From an uncultured Synergistales bacterium (GTDB lineage: Bacteria > Synergistota > Synergistia > Synergistales > Aminobacteriaceae), in NCBI GenBank assembly GCA_905233335.1, contig CAJOED010000034.1:1-19902 (forward strand): a DNA stretch of 19,902 nucleotides, written 5' to 3'. The notes below the pieces were generated by a model. That model was not told the origin of the DNA. It made no database searches and saw nothing but the letters and a program-made list of their open reading frames with translations. A program made the translations under genes and the position numbers. Positions 1-6,762 of this stretch are shown here, piece after piece. Positions within the stretch are counted from its first letter, which is position 1. The number at the start of each line of letters is the position of its first letter.

Positions 1-23
1 ATCACTTCTGCAGACAATAATAA

Positions 24-199
24 TTTACGGTAAAGTGATATTCAGTCCCAACGTGAGGAGTGCGTGAGGTTGGCTGTGTGTGCTTACTGGTGAATGTTGT
101 GCTATTCAGTCCTGACGCGGAGGGTGATTTATGTTGTTTGTCATTTTGTCGGTGAAAGTTTTTACGGTAAAATAATATTCAATCCAAACACCCGGAGTG
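24..199 (+). repeat. Three imperfect leader-like repeats upstream of coaD
   Basis: Three related segments lie in the 212 bases before coaD, at 24-62, about 99-126 and 161-199. The first and third share TTTACGGTAAA (an interrupted palindrome), then ATATTCA and a closing GGAGTG, about 30 of 39 positions identical. The second shares TATTCAGTCC with the first and about 21 of 28 positions overall. Each ends in a Shine-Dalgarno-like GGAG or GAGG. After the first two copies come very short reading frames with plausible start sites: GTG at 64 (9 codons, ending at 93) and ATG at 131 (14 codons, ending at 175). I see no other gene in 1-212. The copies could be remnants of repeated duplication of the coaD leader, or binding sites of a regulator. 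Confidence 0.55.
146..173 (+). promoter_or_regulatory. Candidate coaD promoter
   Basis: TTGTCG (146-151) and TAAAAT (168-173) are separated by 16 bases and resemble a sigma-70 type -35/-10 pair, each matching about 4 or 5 of 6 consensus positions. The site lies about 40 bases before the coaD start and overlaps the third leader repeat. This is a motif match only. Confidence 0.35.
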
Positions 200-212
200 A
201 ATAAAAAAAATC

Positions 213-698
213 ATGAAAGTTATTGCGATATATCCCGGCTCATTTGATCCCATAACGAACGGGCATATATACATAGCAGAGAGAGCGGCGGCAATTTTCG
301 ACGAGGTTATTGTGAGCGTGCTGGTGAATGAGCGCAAAAACTCGGCATTCAGTGTCGATGAACGCTGTGAGATGGCTCGTGAAAGTCTTGCGCACATAAA
401 GAACATCACCGTAGACAGCTTCAACGGGCTGTTAGTGGACTATGTGAGGCAGAAGAATGCGGGAGTAATTATTCGCGGCCTGCGTGCTATGAGTGATTTT
501 GAGTATGAGTTCCAGATGGCGTTGATGAATCGTCAGCTTGCGCCGGAAATTGAGACGTTCTTTATTGTTACTGACCCGAAATATTCATACGTATCAAGTT
601 CAAGCGTGAGGGAGATATTTCATTTCGGTGGAACAGTGCGTGATGTTGTGCCGAAAAATGTATTTGATAAATTACGGGAGCACTACGGGAAACCCTGA
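213..698 (+). CDS. coaD: Phosphopantetheine adenylyltransferase (CoaD)
   Basis: CoaD transfers AMP from ATP to 4'-phosphopantetheine to give dephospho-CoA, the penultimate step of coenzyme A synthesis in the cytoplasm. The 161-residue length is standard for the bacterial enzyme. Family motifs are all present: GSFDP at residues 9-13, the nucleotidyltransferase TNGH motif at 15-18, RGLR at 88-91 and the C-terminal YSYVSSSSVRE region at 124-134. The ATG start gives the correct N-terminus (hydrophobic strand, then PGSFDP). A GGAG at 194-197 is the nearest Shine-Dalgarno, rather far upstream at about 15 bases. The gene stands alone, ahead of genes on the opposite strand. A weak hairpin (CGGGAG at 675-680 pairing with CTCCCG at 703-708) spans its stop codon but lacks a T-tract. 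Identification is secure. Confidence 0.97.
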   Translation: MKVIAIYPGSFDPITNGHIYIAERAAAIFDEVIVSVLVNERKNSAFSVDERCEMARESLAHIKNITVDSFNGLLVDYVRQKNAGVIIRGLRAMSDFEYEFQMALMNRQLAPEIETFFIVTDPKYSYVSSSSVREIFHFGGTVRDVVPKNVFDKLREHYGKP

Positions 699-717
699 AA
701 CACTCCCGCATTCTGTG

Positions 718-1128
718 TTATGCGTCCTTTAGCGGCGTGTCGTCCTCTCTTGTCTTCCAGTCCACATTGCCGTTGGACACATTGCCCAGCACTACCGACG
801 ATGCAGCAGAAGGTGAAGAGAACTCATAATTTTCCAGAAACACATTGTCAGAAATTACGCCTTCCTTTATCAGCTTCATTCTCAGCTCATAAGAATTTGA
901 GTGTCCGCCTTCCAGAAAAGATTTTGTCATGCTGTCAGAGATTATCGAGCCTTTCACGACCGTAAAACCTCCCGCACTCCTGAAACCTTTTCCCGAAGCG
1001 AAAACATTATAGCTCATTGTGCTTATGATTAATTTCACGTTGTCAATAAATTCTGCCATCGCTGCTATTTCTGCTTCTTTCAGCGTCGTCCTGTAAGTTT
1101 TTTCGTGAGAACTTTGTAGCGTCTGCAC
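718..1128 (-). pseudogene. C-terminal (DUF4357) half of a frameshifted GIY-YIG protein
   Basis: This frame carries the linker and C-terminal DUF4357 domain that normally follow a GIY-YIG domain in one polypeptide. Visible hallmarks are a GGFTVVKGS strand, a YELR..LI..GVI helix and the very characteristic YEFSSPSAASSVVLG segment followed by NGNVDWK. The GTG at 1128 is only the first available start in this frame. It lies inside the upstream half and has no convincing ribosome binding site, so independent translation is doubtful; an internal ATG at MAEFIDNVKL is another possible restart. The frame change falls at a run of six A on the coding strand (about 1095-1100 on the plus strand), and one extra A would rejoin the halves. 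The DUF4357 domain itself ends naturally. Function is unknown; the family is often annotated as a nuclease-like accessory protein. Confidence 0.75.
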
Positions 1129-1364
1129 TCGTTAGCATCCTTTGTCAGCATGTCTTCAAGATAACGCGTCAATGCTTTATTCAGGTCGTGCCCTTTGAAG
1201 GCTATCACAGTGTCCCACCAAGTTTTTTCGTTCAGGTGCTGCTTCAGACGTGAAAGCATATCTTCCGCCTCACCTATATATACGACACTAGCACCCTTCT
1301 CGTCATGGCCGAACAGGAAATACACGCCCGCTTCACTGACATCACCTCGTGAATAGTTCTGCAC
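1080..1364 (-). pseudogene. N-terminal GIY-YIG half of a frameshifted protein
   Basis: The 94-residue frame holds a recognisable GIY-YIG endonuclease-type domain. GVYFLFG at 13-19 and VYIGEAED at 28-35 form the two signature strands, R39 in SRLKQH is in the position of the catalytic arginine, and E70 in RYLED matches the conserved glutamate. Reading stops just after a six-A run, while the expected continuation (DUF4357) is in the -1 frame at 718-1128. The 5' end also looks incomplete. The frame stays open upstream of the GTG start to about 1406 and there encodes AIKIPRGE, resembling the A-I-x-I-P-R segment that lies inside longer relatives. The roughly 40 residues expected before it are missing, replaced by the tail of the neighbouring gene. 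It therefore looks both truncated and frameshifted. Relatives resemble host accessory nucleases more than mobile homing enzymes. Confidence 0.75.
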
Positions 1365-1381
1365 TTCCCCGCGCGGAATCT

Positions 1382-1987
1382 TTATGGCTTTCCCGCGTTC
1401 AGCTCCTCAAGTGAGAAGTCCTGTTCTATCTCGTTCTCTTCAAGCTCGATAATTTTTCCCTCTATCTTTTTCCACTCTTCCCATGTTCTTGGCCGTATGC
1501 GCTTGAAAGTTAATTCGTTGCCGTTAATCACAAAGCCTATTCTCGCAATCACGGGACGTTCCCCGTACTTGAACGGCAGACTGTGCCAGAACGTTGCTCG
1601 TACCCAAAATGTTTCGAGAATGTCGCGGGGTGTACCGTTCGTCTCAATGTCGGCAATGTAGCCCCATGGTTCACTGTTGCGCCACGTGAATTTGTTTGTG
1701 CGTGTGTCGAAACCGTCCCGGACATCAAGCTGTAACGGCGTGTCCTTGTCCGACTTCACCATGAACACCGTGAATATTCCGTCGTCGGGGTCTTCTGCTT
1801 TGTCGCGTGAGGCGTTCTGCTCCGTCCTGAATGTACCGATGTAGATTATGCGCAAACCGTCAGGGCTTTTCATGTCGATGATGTTGCCGGACTTGTCGCG
1901 CTTTACGTCATTGCTCGAAACCTCATCAGCAAACACACAGCCCGCACACAAAAACACAACGACTAACGCACATAAAAATTTCTTCAT
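1382..1987 (-). CDS. Secreted or lipid-anchored protein of unknown function
   Basis: I do not recognise this 201-residue protein. I place the start at the ATG at 1987, not at the upstream in-frame ATG at 2047, because AGGAGGAA lies about 7 bases before it and because residues 1-20 then form a textbook export signal: two lysines, a hydrophobic core and FLCAGCVFA. Cleavage after VFA (residue 20) by signal peptidase I is plausible. C17 in CAGC could instead be a lipidation cysteine, although the -3 position is Cys and so only a weak lipobox. The mature part is soluble, beta-rich in appearance with many aromatic residues (RIIYIGTF, FTVFMV, FWVRATFWHSLPF), and ends in an acidic, Glu-rich tail after TWEEWKKIEG. 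Its stop codon lies within the upstream extension of the broken GIY-YIG frame. Confidence 0.7.
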   Translation of the reverse strand: MKKFLCALVVVFLCAGCVFADEVSSNDVKRDKSGNIIDMKSPDGLRIIYIGTFRTEQNASRDKAEDPDDGIFTVFMVKSDKDTPLQLDVRDGFDTRTNKFTWRNSEPWGYIADIETNGTPRDILETFWVRATFWHSLPFKYGERPVIARIGFVINGNELTFKRIRPRTWEEWKKIEGKIIELEENEIEQDFSLEELNAGKP

Positions 1988-2025
1988 GAAAAATATTCCT
2001 CCTGCTATTAATAGTGAAAAGTTCT

Positions 2026-2148
2026 GTAAAGTATAATATAAAATCAATTTGAGGTGTTATCGTCGTGTCAGGAATTATTATCATGACATGCACCCACCCG
2101 CGATTAACGACACAACAAAAACTGCTGACAAACAATTTCTCCTGGTAA
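2026..2148 (+). repeat. Duplicated leader plus gene-start remnant ahead of the tagatose kinase
   Basis: Bases 2026-2085 repeat the leader and first codons of the kinase gene at 2249-2310. Eighteen bases containing TATAAT are identical (gtaaagtataatataaaa). A GAGGTG Shine-Dalgarno, a GTG start at 2065 and codons for S-G-I-I-I-M then correspond to the kinase's ATG and A-E-I-V-I-M. The remnant reads on for 27 codons to a TAA at 2146-2148 without recognisable kinase sequence. It looks like the stump of a duplicated, decayed kinase gene start, or a leader peptide. The rest of the 2049-2289 gap is AT-rich with no gene I can support. The symmetric TATAATATA could also serve the divergent secreted-protein gene. 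Confidence 0.6.
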
Positions 2149-2248
2149 ACATACAGCCAGCGAATAACAGCAAGATATGCTCAAGCAAAAAATATTTCAA
2201 CTCACTAAGTGAAAAGCCACAATATAACAGAACAGCAAAACATAGCCC

Positions 2249-2280
2249 GTAAAGTATAATATAAAAAATTATTTTGGAGG
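2249..2280 (+). promoter_or_regulatory. Promoter -10 and ribosome binding site of the tagatose kinase gene
   Basis: A perfect TATAAT (2255-2260) lies inside an 18-base segment that also occurs at 2026-2043. GGAGG at 2276-2280 is 9 bases before the ATG at 2290. No good -35 hexamer is visible at the expected spacing, so an activator or a weak promoter is possible. This appears to be the head of the catabolic cluster. Confidence 0.45.
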
Positions 2281-2289
2281 CGTAATATC

Positions 2290-3231
2290 ATGGCTGAAAT
2301 TGTTATCATGGGTGAACTGCTCGTCGAGATTATGCGACCGAAAGAAGATATACCGCTCTATGAGTCCGACTACTTCAGAGGCCCTTTTCCCAGCGGTGCT
2401 CCCGGAATATTCATAAGCACGGCGGCAAGGCTCGGACATTCTGCGGCGATAATCAGCGGTGTCGGCAAAGACGACTTCGGCGAAAATATCCTGCGGAGGC
2501 TCAAGCATGACGGCGTAGACATCAGCAGGGTCATAATCTCCGGCAAAGGCAACACCGGAGTAGCGTTCGTAACATATTTTGCGGACGGTGAGAGAAAATT
2601 TCTGTTCTACATGGACAACTCCCCGTGCGTAATGGCAAAAGCTCCTGAAGATTTTTCCGGCTTTGAGGACACAAAATATTTTCACGTCATGGGATGTTCT
2701 CTGATGGCGAACGTAGACTTTGCGCGCGAAATCATCAAGACTATGAACATGCTGAAATCTCACGGCGTAAAAATCAGCTTTGATCCGAATGTTCGACTCG
2801 AAATGATGAGGGATCCTTCCGTTATGAATATGCTTCATGAGGTGTTCGCAAGTTCTTCTGTGTTAATGCCGGGAGTGTCGGAGTTAAAGATGTTCACGGG
2901 AGAACAGGACACCAACGCCGCAATCAAAAAAGTATTCGGCAATCCCGCGCTTGAAGTCCTCGTGCTGAAAAACGGCTCGAAAGGCTCACAGATATATACT
3001 CGCAACGGACTAGAGGTCGAACAGCCCATCTACAAAGTCATTCAGGAAGACGCAACAGGAGCAGGGGACAGTTACGACGCGGCGTTCATATGCGGGCTTG
3101 CGGAAGGGAAATCGTTAGCTGATGCCGCAAAAATGGGAGCTGCTGCCGGTGCACTGAATGCTGCTGCGTTCGGGCCTATGGAGGGGAAAATTTCGCCGGA
3201 AACTGTGAGGAAGATGATAGAGCAGGGATAA
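2290..3231 (+). CDS. PfkB-family sugar kinase, probable D-tagatose kinase
   Basis: This is a 313-residue PfkB (PF00294) kinase. The catalytic motif DATGAGDS spans 254-261, with the base D260. SFDPNVR at 163-169 and PGVSELKMFTG at 194-204 are family landmarks. The N-terminal stretch FRGPFPSGAPGIFISTAARLG (29-49) resembles the D-tagatose kinase subgroup as I remember it, and differs from the GGAxxNVA pattern of ribokinases and fructokinases. Tagatose kinase phosphorylates D-tagatose at C6. The next gene encodes a GatZ/KbaZ-family protein, the partner with which an experimentally studied tagatose kinase works in Agrobacterium. The start is the ATG at 2290 with GGAGG 9 bases upstream. A decayed copy of its leader and start lies at 2026-2148. 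The kinase fold is certain; the tagatose assignment rests on motif resemblance and neighbourhood. Other ketohexoses or KDG remain possible. Confidence 0.8.
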   Translation: MAEIVIMGELLVEIMRPKEDIPLYESDYFRGPFPSGAPGIFISTAARLGHSAAIISGVGKDDFGENILRRLKHDGVDISRVIISGKGNTGVAFVTYFADGERKFLFYMDNSPCVMAKAPEDFSGFEDTKYFHVMGCSLMANVDFAREIIKTMNMLKSHGVKISFDPNVRLEMMRDPSVMNMLHEVFASSSVLMPGVSELKMFTGEQDTNAAIKKVFGNPALEVLVLKNGSKGSQIYTRNGLEVEQPIYKVIQEDATGAGDSYDAAFICGLAEGKSLADAAKMGAAAGALNAAAFGPMEGKISPETVRKMIEQG

Positions 3232-3237
3232 CGTAAT

Positions 3238-3305
3238 TTTTTCTGTCATCATAATATTATAGGCTCCACACTGTAACGAAAATTTTTTGGTGAGGAGCTT
3301 TTTTT
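3238..3305 (+). terminator. Hairpin with T-tract, upstream copy of a 64-base repeat
   Basis: GCTCC (3263-3267) and CAC (3269-3271) pair with GTG (3290-3292) and GGAGC (3294-3298) around one A-A mismatch. Seven T follow at 3299-3305, the form of an intrinsic terminator. The loop CGAAAATTTTTTG can fold further. It lies just after the kinase stop codon and could terminate or reduce transcription into gatZ. Bases 3238-3301 are repeated at 3392-3455 with two differences. The 90 bases between the copies hold nothing I recognise. Confidence 0.6.
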
Positions 3306-3391
3306 CTGTGAGAAATATACGTTTTCGCTGTTATGCTGTCATGAACAGTGAAGAGTAATGCTAGTAATGTTAGCGAAATGGGATAAAGTTA

Positions 3392-3462
3392 TTTTTCTGT
3401 CATCATGATATTATAGGCTTCACACTGTAACGAAAATTTTTTGGTGAGGAGCTTTCTTTTTT
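3392..3462 (+). promoter_or_regulatory. Downstream hairpin copy that includes the gatZ ribosome binding site
   Basis: This is the second copy of the 64-base repeat. The stem is kept: GCTTC (3417-3421) and CAC (3423-3425) face GTG (3444-3446) and GGAGC (3448-3452), one C-G pair having become a U-G wobble. The 3' arm is the only Shine-Dalgarno-like sequence before gatZ (GGTGAGGAG, 3443-3451), 13 bases from the ATG. TTTCTTTTTT follows. Folding would hide the ribosome binding site or terminate transcription, so it is a candidate attenuator or translational switch. No ligand or regulator is evident. Confidence 0.5.
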
Positions 3463-3464
3463 CC

Positions 3465-4787
3465 ATGAACAACCCATTAATAGAAATACTCAACAAGAGA
3501 AAATCAGGTATACACGCCGGCATTCCGTCATACTGCACAGCAAACGAGCTTGTTATCGAGGCAGTACTCGAACAGGCATTGCGCTTCAGTGATTCGGTGC
3601 TGATTGAGGGAACAGCCAACCAGATTAACCAGTTCGGAGGCTACACGGGGATGACACCTGCTGACTTCCGGGACTATGTGTTTGCGATCGCAGACAAGGT
3701 GAATTTCCCGCGCGAAAAAATCATACTCGGTGCGGATCATTTCGGCCCTCTCACGTGGTCAAACCTCCCAGAAAAAGAAGCCATGAAGAACGCAAAAGAT
3801 CTTGTGCGGCTGGCTGTGCTTGCGGGCTTCAAGAAAATACATCTTGATACGAGCATGAAACTCGCTGATGACCCCGCAGATGTCAGGCTGTCCGATGAGG
3901 TCATTGCTGAAAGGGGAGCAGTACTGCTTGAGGTGTGCGAGAAAGCATACCAGGAATTAGCACGCGATAACCCCGGCGAAATGCGTCCAGTGTACATCAT
4001 CGGCTCTGAAGTTCCCATACCCGGCGGAAGTCAGGAAGAAGATGCAGGGCTTCAGGTTACGAGCGCGGAAGATTTCGGGCGGACATTGAGCGCGTACAGG
4101 GAGAAATTTTCGGAGCACGAGCTTTACGAACGGTGGAATGATGTTATTGCTGTCGTCGTCCAGCCTGGAGTCGAGTTCGGCGACAAGGACATACACCCCT
4201 ACAACAGAGAAGCAGCTCGTGAACTTTTTGCGGCACTCGATGACTATCCCGGAGTAATCTTTGAGGGACACTCGACAGACTACCAGCCACCAAAGAGATT
4301 GCGCGAAATGGTTGAGGACGGAGTCGGCATTCTGAAGGTCGGCCCCGCGTTGACGTTCGCACTGCGTGAAGGGCTTTTTGCGTTGAGCATGATTGAGCGT
4401 GAATTAGTGCCCGAAGACAGACGCGCGAATTTCCCGGAAACCCTCGAACGCGTCATGCTCGAAAACCCAAAGAACTGGGAGAAACACTATCACGGTTCCG
4501 ACGAGGACAAGAGAATAGCGAGAAAGTACAGCTACTCAGACAGATGCCGCTACTACTTCAGCCTGCCAGAAATCAAAGACGCAATCACGAAACTTTTTGC
4601 GAACATCGACAGCGTAGAAGTACCTGCGGGAATGTTGAGCCAGTTCATGCCGCGACAGTATCAGCGTGTGAGGGACGGGAAATTACAGAAGAAGGCCGCT
4701 TCACTTGCAAAAGACTTTGTAATTGCGCTCACAGATGATTATAATTACGCAGTACGAATCAACTACATGATAAACGGAATTTTTTAA
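3465..4787 (+). CDS. gatZ: GatZ/KbaZ-family protein, probable D-tagatose-6-phosphate 4-epimerase
   Basis: The 440-residue protein belongs to PF08013, the family of E. coli GatZ and KbaZ (about 420 residues). Landmarks are QFGGYTGMTP (56-65), LGADHFGP (88-95), KIHLDTSM (124-131), SEVPIPGG (181-188), VQPGVEF (232-238), EGHSTDYQ (267-274) and KVGPALTFALRE (291-302). E. coli GatZ was described as a non-catalytic subunit of tagatose-bisphosphate aldolase, but no GatY/KbaY catalytic partner is present here. Work on Agrobacterium assigned C4 epimerisation of D-tagatose 6-phosphate to fructose 6-phosphate to a PF08013 member acting after a PfkB tagatose kinase, and that gene pair is what is seen here. 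I chose the ATG at 3465; an upstream in-frame TTG at 3441 would start within the hairpin stem region. Histidine and acidic residues in the motifs above are candidate metal ligands. Family certain, exact reaction probable. Confidence 0.82.
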   Translation: MNNPLIEILNKRKSGIHAGIPSYCTANELVIEAVLEQALRFSDSVLIEGTANQINQFGGYTGMTPADFRDYVFAIADKVNFPREKIILGADHFGPLTWSNLPEKEAMKNAKDLVRLAVLAGFKKIHLDTSMKLADDPADVRLSDEVIAERGAVLLEVCEKAYQELARDNPGEMRPVYIIGSEVPIPGGSQEEDAGLQVTSAEDFGRTLSAYREKFSEHELYERWNDVIAVVVQPGVEFGDKDIHPYNREAARELFAALDDYPGVIFEGHSTDYQPPKRLREMVEDGVGILKVGPALTFALREGLFALSMIERELVPEDRRANFPETLERVMLENPKNWEKHYHGSDEDKRIARKYSYSDRCRYYFSLPEIKDAITKLFANIDSVEVPAGMLSQFMPRQYQRVRDGKLQKKAASLAKDFVIALTDDYNYAVRINYMINGIF

Positions 4788-4831
4788 CACTTCACAACTT
4801 CACAATACAATTATCAATAGGAGGCGTTAAT

Positions 4832-6760
4832 ATGAGTTTGCCGAAACTGAATAAATTTCCCTCTGCGAAACTTTCGCCCGAACAAATATCCGCACTCGAA
4901 GCATCAGCCAAGAGAGCAAGAGTTGCTGCCCTTACGATGGTGAGTGCGGCCAAGAGCGGACACCCTGCAGGAGCATTTTCGAGCATGGAGATGTTTCTCA
5001 CTGTCTACGGAGTTGCTGACCTCACGCCGGAAAACTGCAGCGAGATTAACCGGGACTACGTGATAATTTCGCACGGGCACACATCAGCGGGAGTATACGC
5101 GGCACTAAGTGAGTGGGGCTTCATCGACAGGGACGAGGCAATGGCTCACTTCAGGAATTGCGGCAGTGCGTTTCAGGGGCACATTACCCGTGAAGTTCCC
5201 GGAATCGACTGGGGCACGGGAAATCTCGGTCAGGGGCTTTCGGGCGGCGTAGGTTTTGCGCTTGCACAGAGAGCGAACGGCCACAAAGGACGCGTATATA
5301 TTCTCATGGGCGACGGCGGACAGACAAAAGGTCAGATAGCAGAAGCCCGGCGTATGGCTGTCAAAGAAAATCTCACGGGATTAACGGCTCTTGTTGACTG
5401 GAACGATATACAGCTTTCAGGGGAACGCAAAAAGATTATGCCCTGCAACATCAAAGCAATTTGGGAAGCTGACGGCTGGGAAGTAAAAGAAGTGAACGGT
5501 CATTCATTCGCTGAACTCTACGACGGCCTCAAGAACGCGGGCGCGAACGGAAAACCCACCGTGTTATTGTGCCACACGATAATGGGCAGGGACGGGCTCG
5601 CTATGGAGGGAGTTGCTGACTATCACGGCAAAGCACCCTCAAGAGAAATTTGCGACGAAATCATCAAGCACTTGGGAGAAGATCCCGAAGTCCTCACCAG
5701 CGCAATCGAACGACGCAAGACTCCGCCGACGTACAAAGGACGAAAAATCGATTACCCGCCTGCACCGAATATCGACACCGGCAGACCGTTCGACTACGAG
5801 GGCAAAAAGATAGCTGACAATCGCGGCGCATTCGGAAAAGCACTTGCTGACGTGGGCAAACTCAACTACAAGAAGCCCGGCAGAACTCCCATACTCGTAT
5901 TTGACTGCGACTTGCTGCCTTCCGTCATGACCGGGAAATTCCGCGACGAGTGCCCCGACAACTTCATACAGTGCGGCATTCAGGAACATTCAGTGGCTAC
6001 AGCGTCAGGGACTGCGAGCATTGCGGGAGTAGTGTCATTATGGGCGGAGTTCGGTGTGTTCGGGATCGATGAGGTCTACAACCAGCAGAGGCTCAACGAC
6101 ATTAACCACGCGGGCAACAAGACGGTACTGACTCACGTGGGGCTTGATGTCGGCGAGGACGGGAAAACGCATCAATGCATAGACTACGTCGGGTTGATGA
6201 GAAACATGTTCGGGTGGAAGCTGGTAGTGCCTGTTGACCCGAACCAGACGGACAGAGTTACGCGGTGGATGCTGAAGACTCCCGGAGATATTTGCCTGGC
6301 GGTCGGACGGAGCAAGATTGACGGCCTGAATTACTACGCGGGAGATTATGAGTTCACTTACGGGAAAGCCGACAAGTTGCGCGACGGGAAAGACGGAAGC
6401 ATTTTTGCGCTCGGCTACATGGCACAAATAGCACTCAACGCCGCAGAGATACTTTCACGCGATAATAACATTGATGTAGCTGTATGGGCTGTGTCGTGCC
6501 CTCTTTCCCCCGACATGAACGCACTCAAAGAAGCCGCGAAAACAGGAACAATTCTCACAGTGGAAGATCACAACGCGAATACAGGTATGGGAGCAGTGAT
6601 GATTCTTGAGGCCGCGAGGGCAGGAATAGCACTTCCGGGAGTATGCACGCTTGGCCTGAATCGTTACGGAGCATCAGGGACTTCTGACGCTGTGAGGAAG
6701 GAAATGGGACTTTCAGCGGAAGATATAGCAGGAGAATTTATGAAGGCGGTGAAAAAATAA
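4832..6760 (+). CDS. tkt: Transketolase
   Basis: Transketolase uses thiamine diphosphate to move two-carbon units between ketose and aldose phosphates in the non-oxidative pentose phosphate pathway. All three domains are in one chain of 642 residues, close to the usual 660. SGHPAG (42-47) and SHGHTSAGVY (80-89) line the active site. TGNLGQGLSGG (129-139) is typical. The cofactor-binding motif starts GDGG (160-163) and ends at N191. The pyrimidine-domain catalytic glutamate lies in GIQEHSVA. An AGGAGG about 8 bases before the ATG fixes the start. The gene follows gatZ by 44 bases and is 2 bases from the FGGY kinase gene. Its place among arabinose genes argues for a dedicated copy that converts xylulose 5-phosphate from AraD; whether a second copy exists elsewhere cannot be seen. 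Confidence 0.93.
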   Translation: MSLPKLNKFPSAKLSPEQISALEASAKRARVAALTMVSAAKSGHPAGAFSSMEMFLTVYGVADLTPENCSEINRDYVIISHGHTSAGVYAALSEWGFIDRDEAMAHFRNCGSAFQGHITREVPGIDWGTGNLGQGLSGGVGFALAQRANGHKGRVYILMGDGGQTKGQIAEARRMAVKENLTGLTALVDWNDIQLSGERKKIMPCNIKAIWEADGWEVKEVNGHSFAELYDGLKNAGANGKPTVLLCHTIMGRDGLAMEGVADYHGKAPSREICDEIIKHLGEDPEVLTSAIERRKTPPTYKGRKIDYPPAPNIDTGRPFDYEGKKIADNRGAFGKALADVGKLNYKKPGRTPILVFDCDLLPSVMTGKFRDECPDNFIQCGIQEHSVATASGTASIAGVVSLWAEFGVFGIDEVYNQQRLNDINHAGNKTVLTHVGLDVGEDGKTHQCIDYVGLMRNMFGWKLVVPVDPNQTDRVTRWMLKTPGDICLAVGRSKIDGLNYYAGDYEFTYGKADKLRDGKDGSIFALGYMAQIALNAAEILSRDNNIDVAVWAVSCPLSPDMNALKEAAKTGTILTVEDHNANTGMGAVMILEAARAGIALPGVCTLGLNRYGASGTSDAVRKEMGLSAEDIAGEFMKAVKK

Positions 6761-6762
6761 CT

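Noticed and set aside
720..965. Plus-strand open frame of 81 codons over the DUF4357 half
   Set aside because: It is antisense to a recognisable domain and has no supporting start signals.
1080..1128. Programmed -1 frameshift at the six-A run joining the GIY-YIG and DUF4357 halves
   Set aside because: The zero-frame codons are ACG AAA AAA CTT, so slippage would pair onto GAA AAA, not a canonical A AAA AAG-type heptamer. The gene is also damaged at its 5' end. A mutation or sequencing error is simpler.
3465..4787. Calling this gene a tagatose-bisphosphate aldolase subunit on family name alone
   Set aside because: No catalytic GatY/KbaY gene is nearby, and the tagatose kinase neighbour makes the 4-epimerase reading stronger.
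6038..6427. Minus-strand open frame of 129 codons inside the transketolase gene, and similar antisense frames within tal, galM and araA
   Set aside because: They lie wholly antisense to well-conserved enzymes, lack ribosome binding sites and show no domain signatures.
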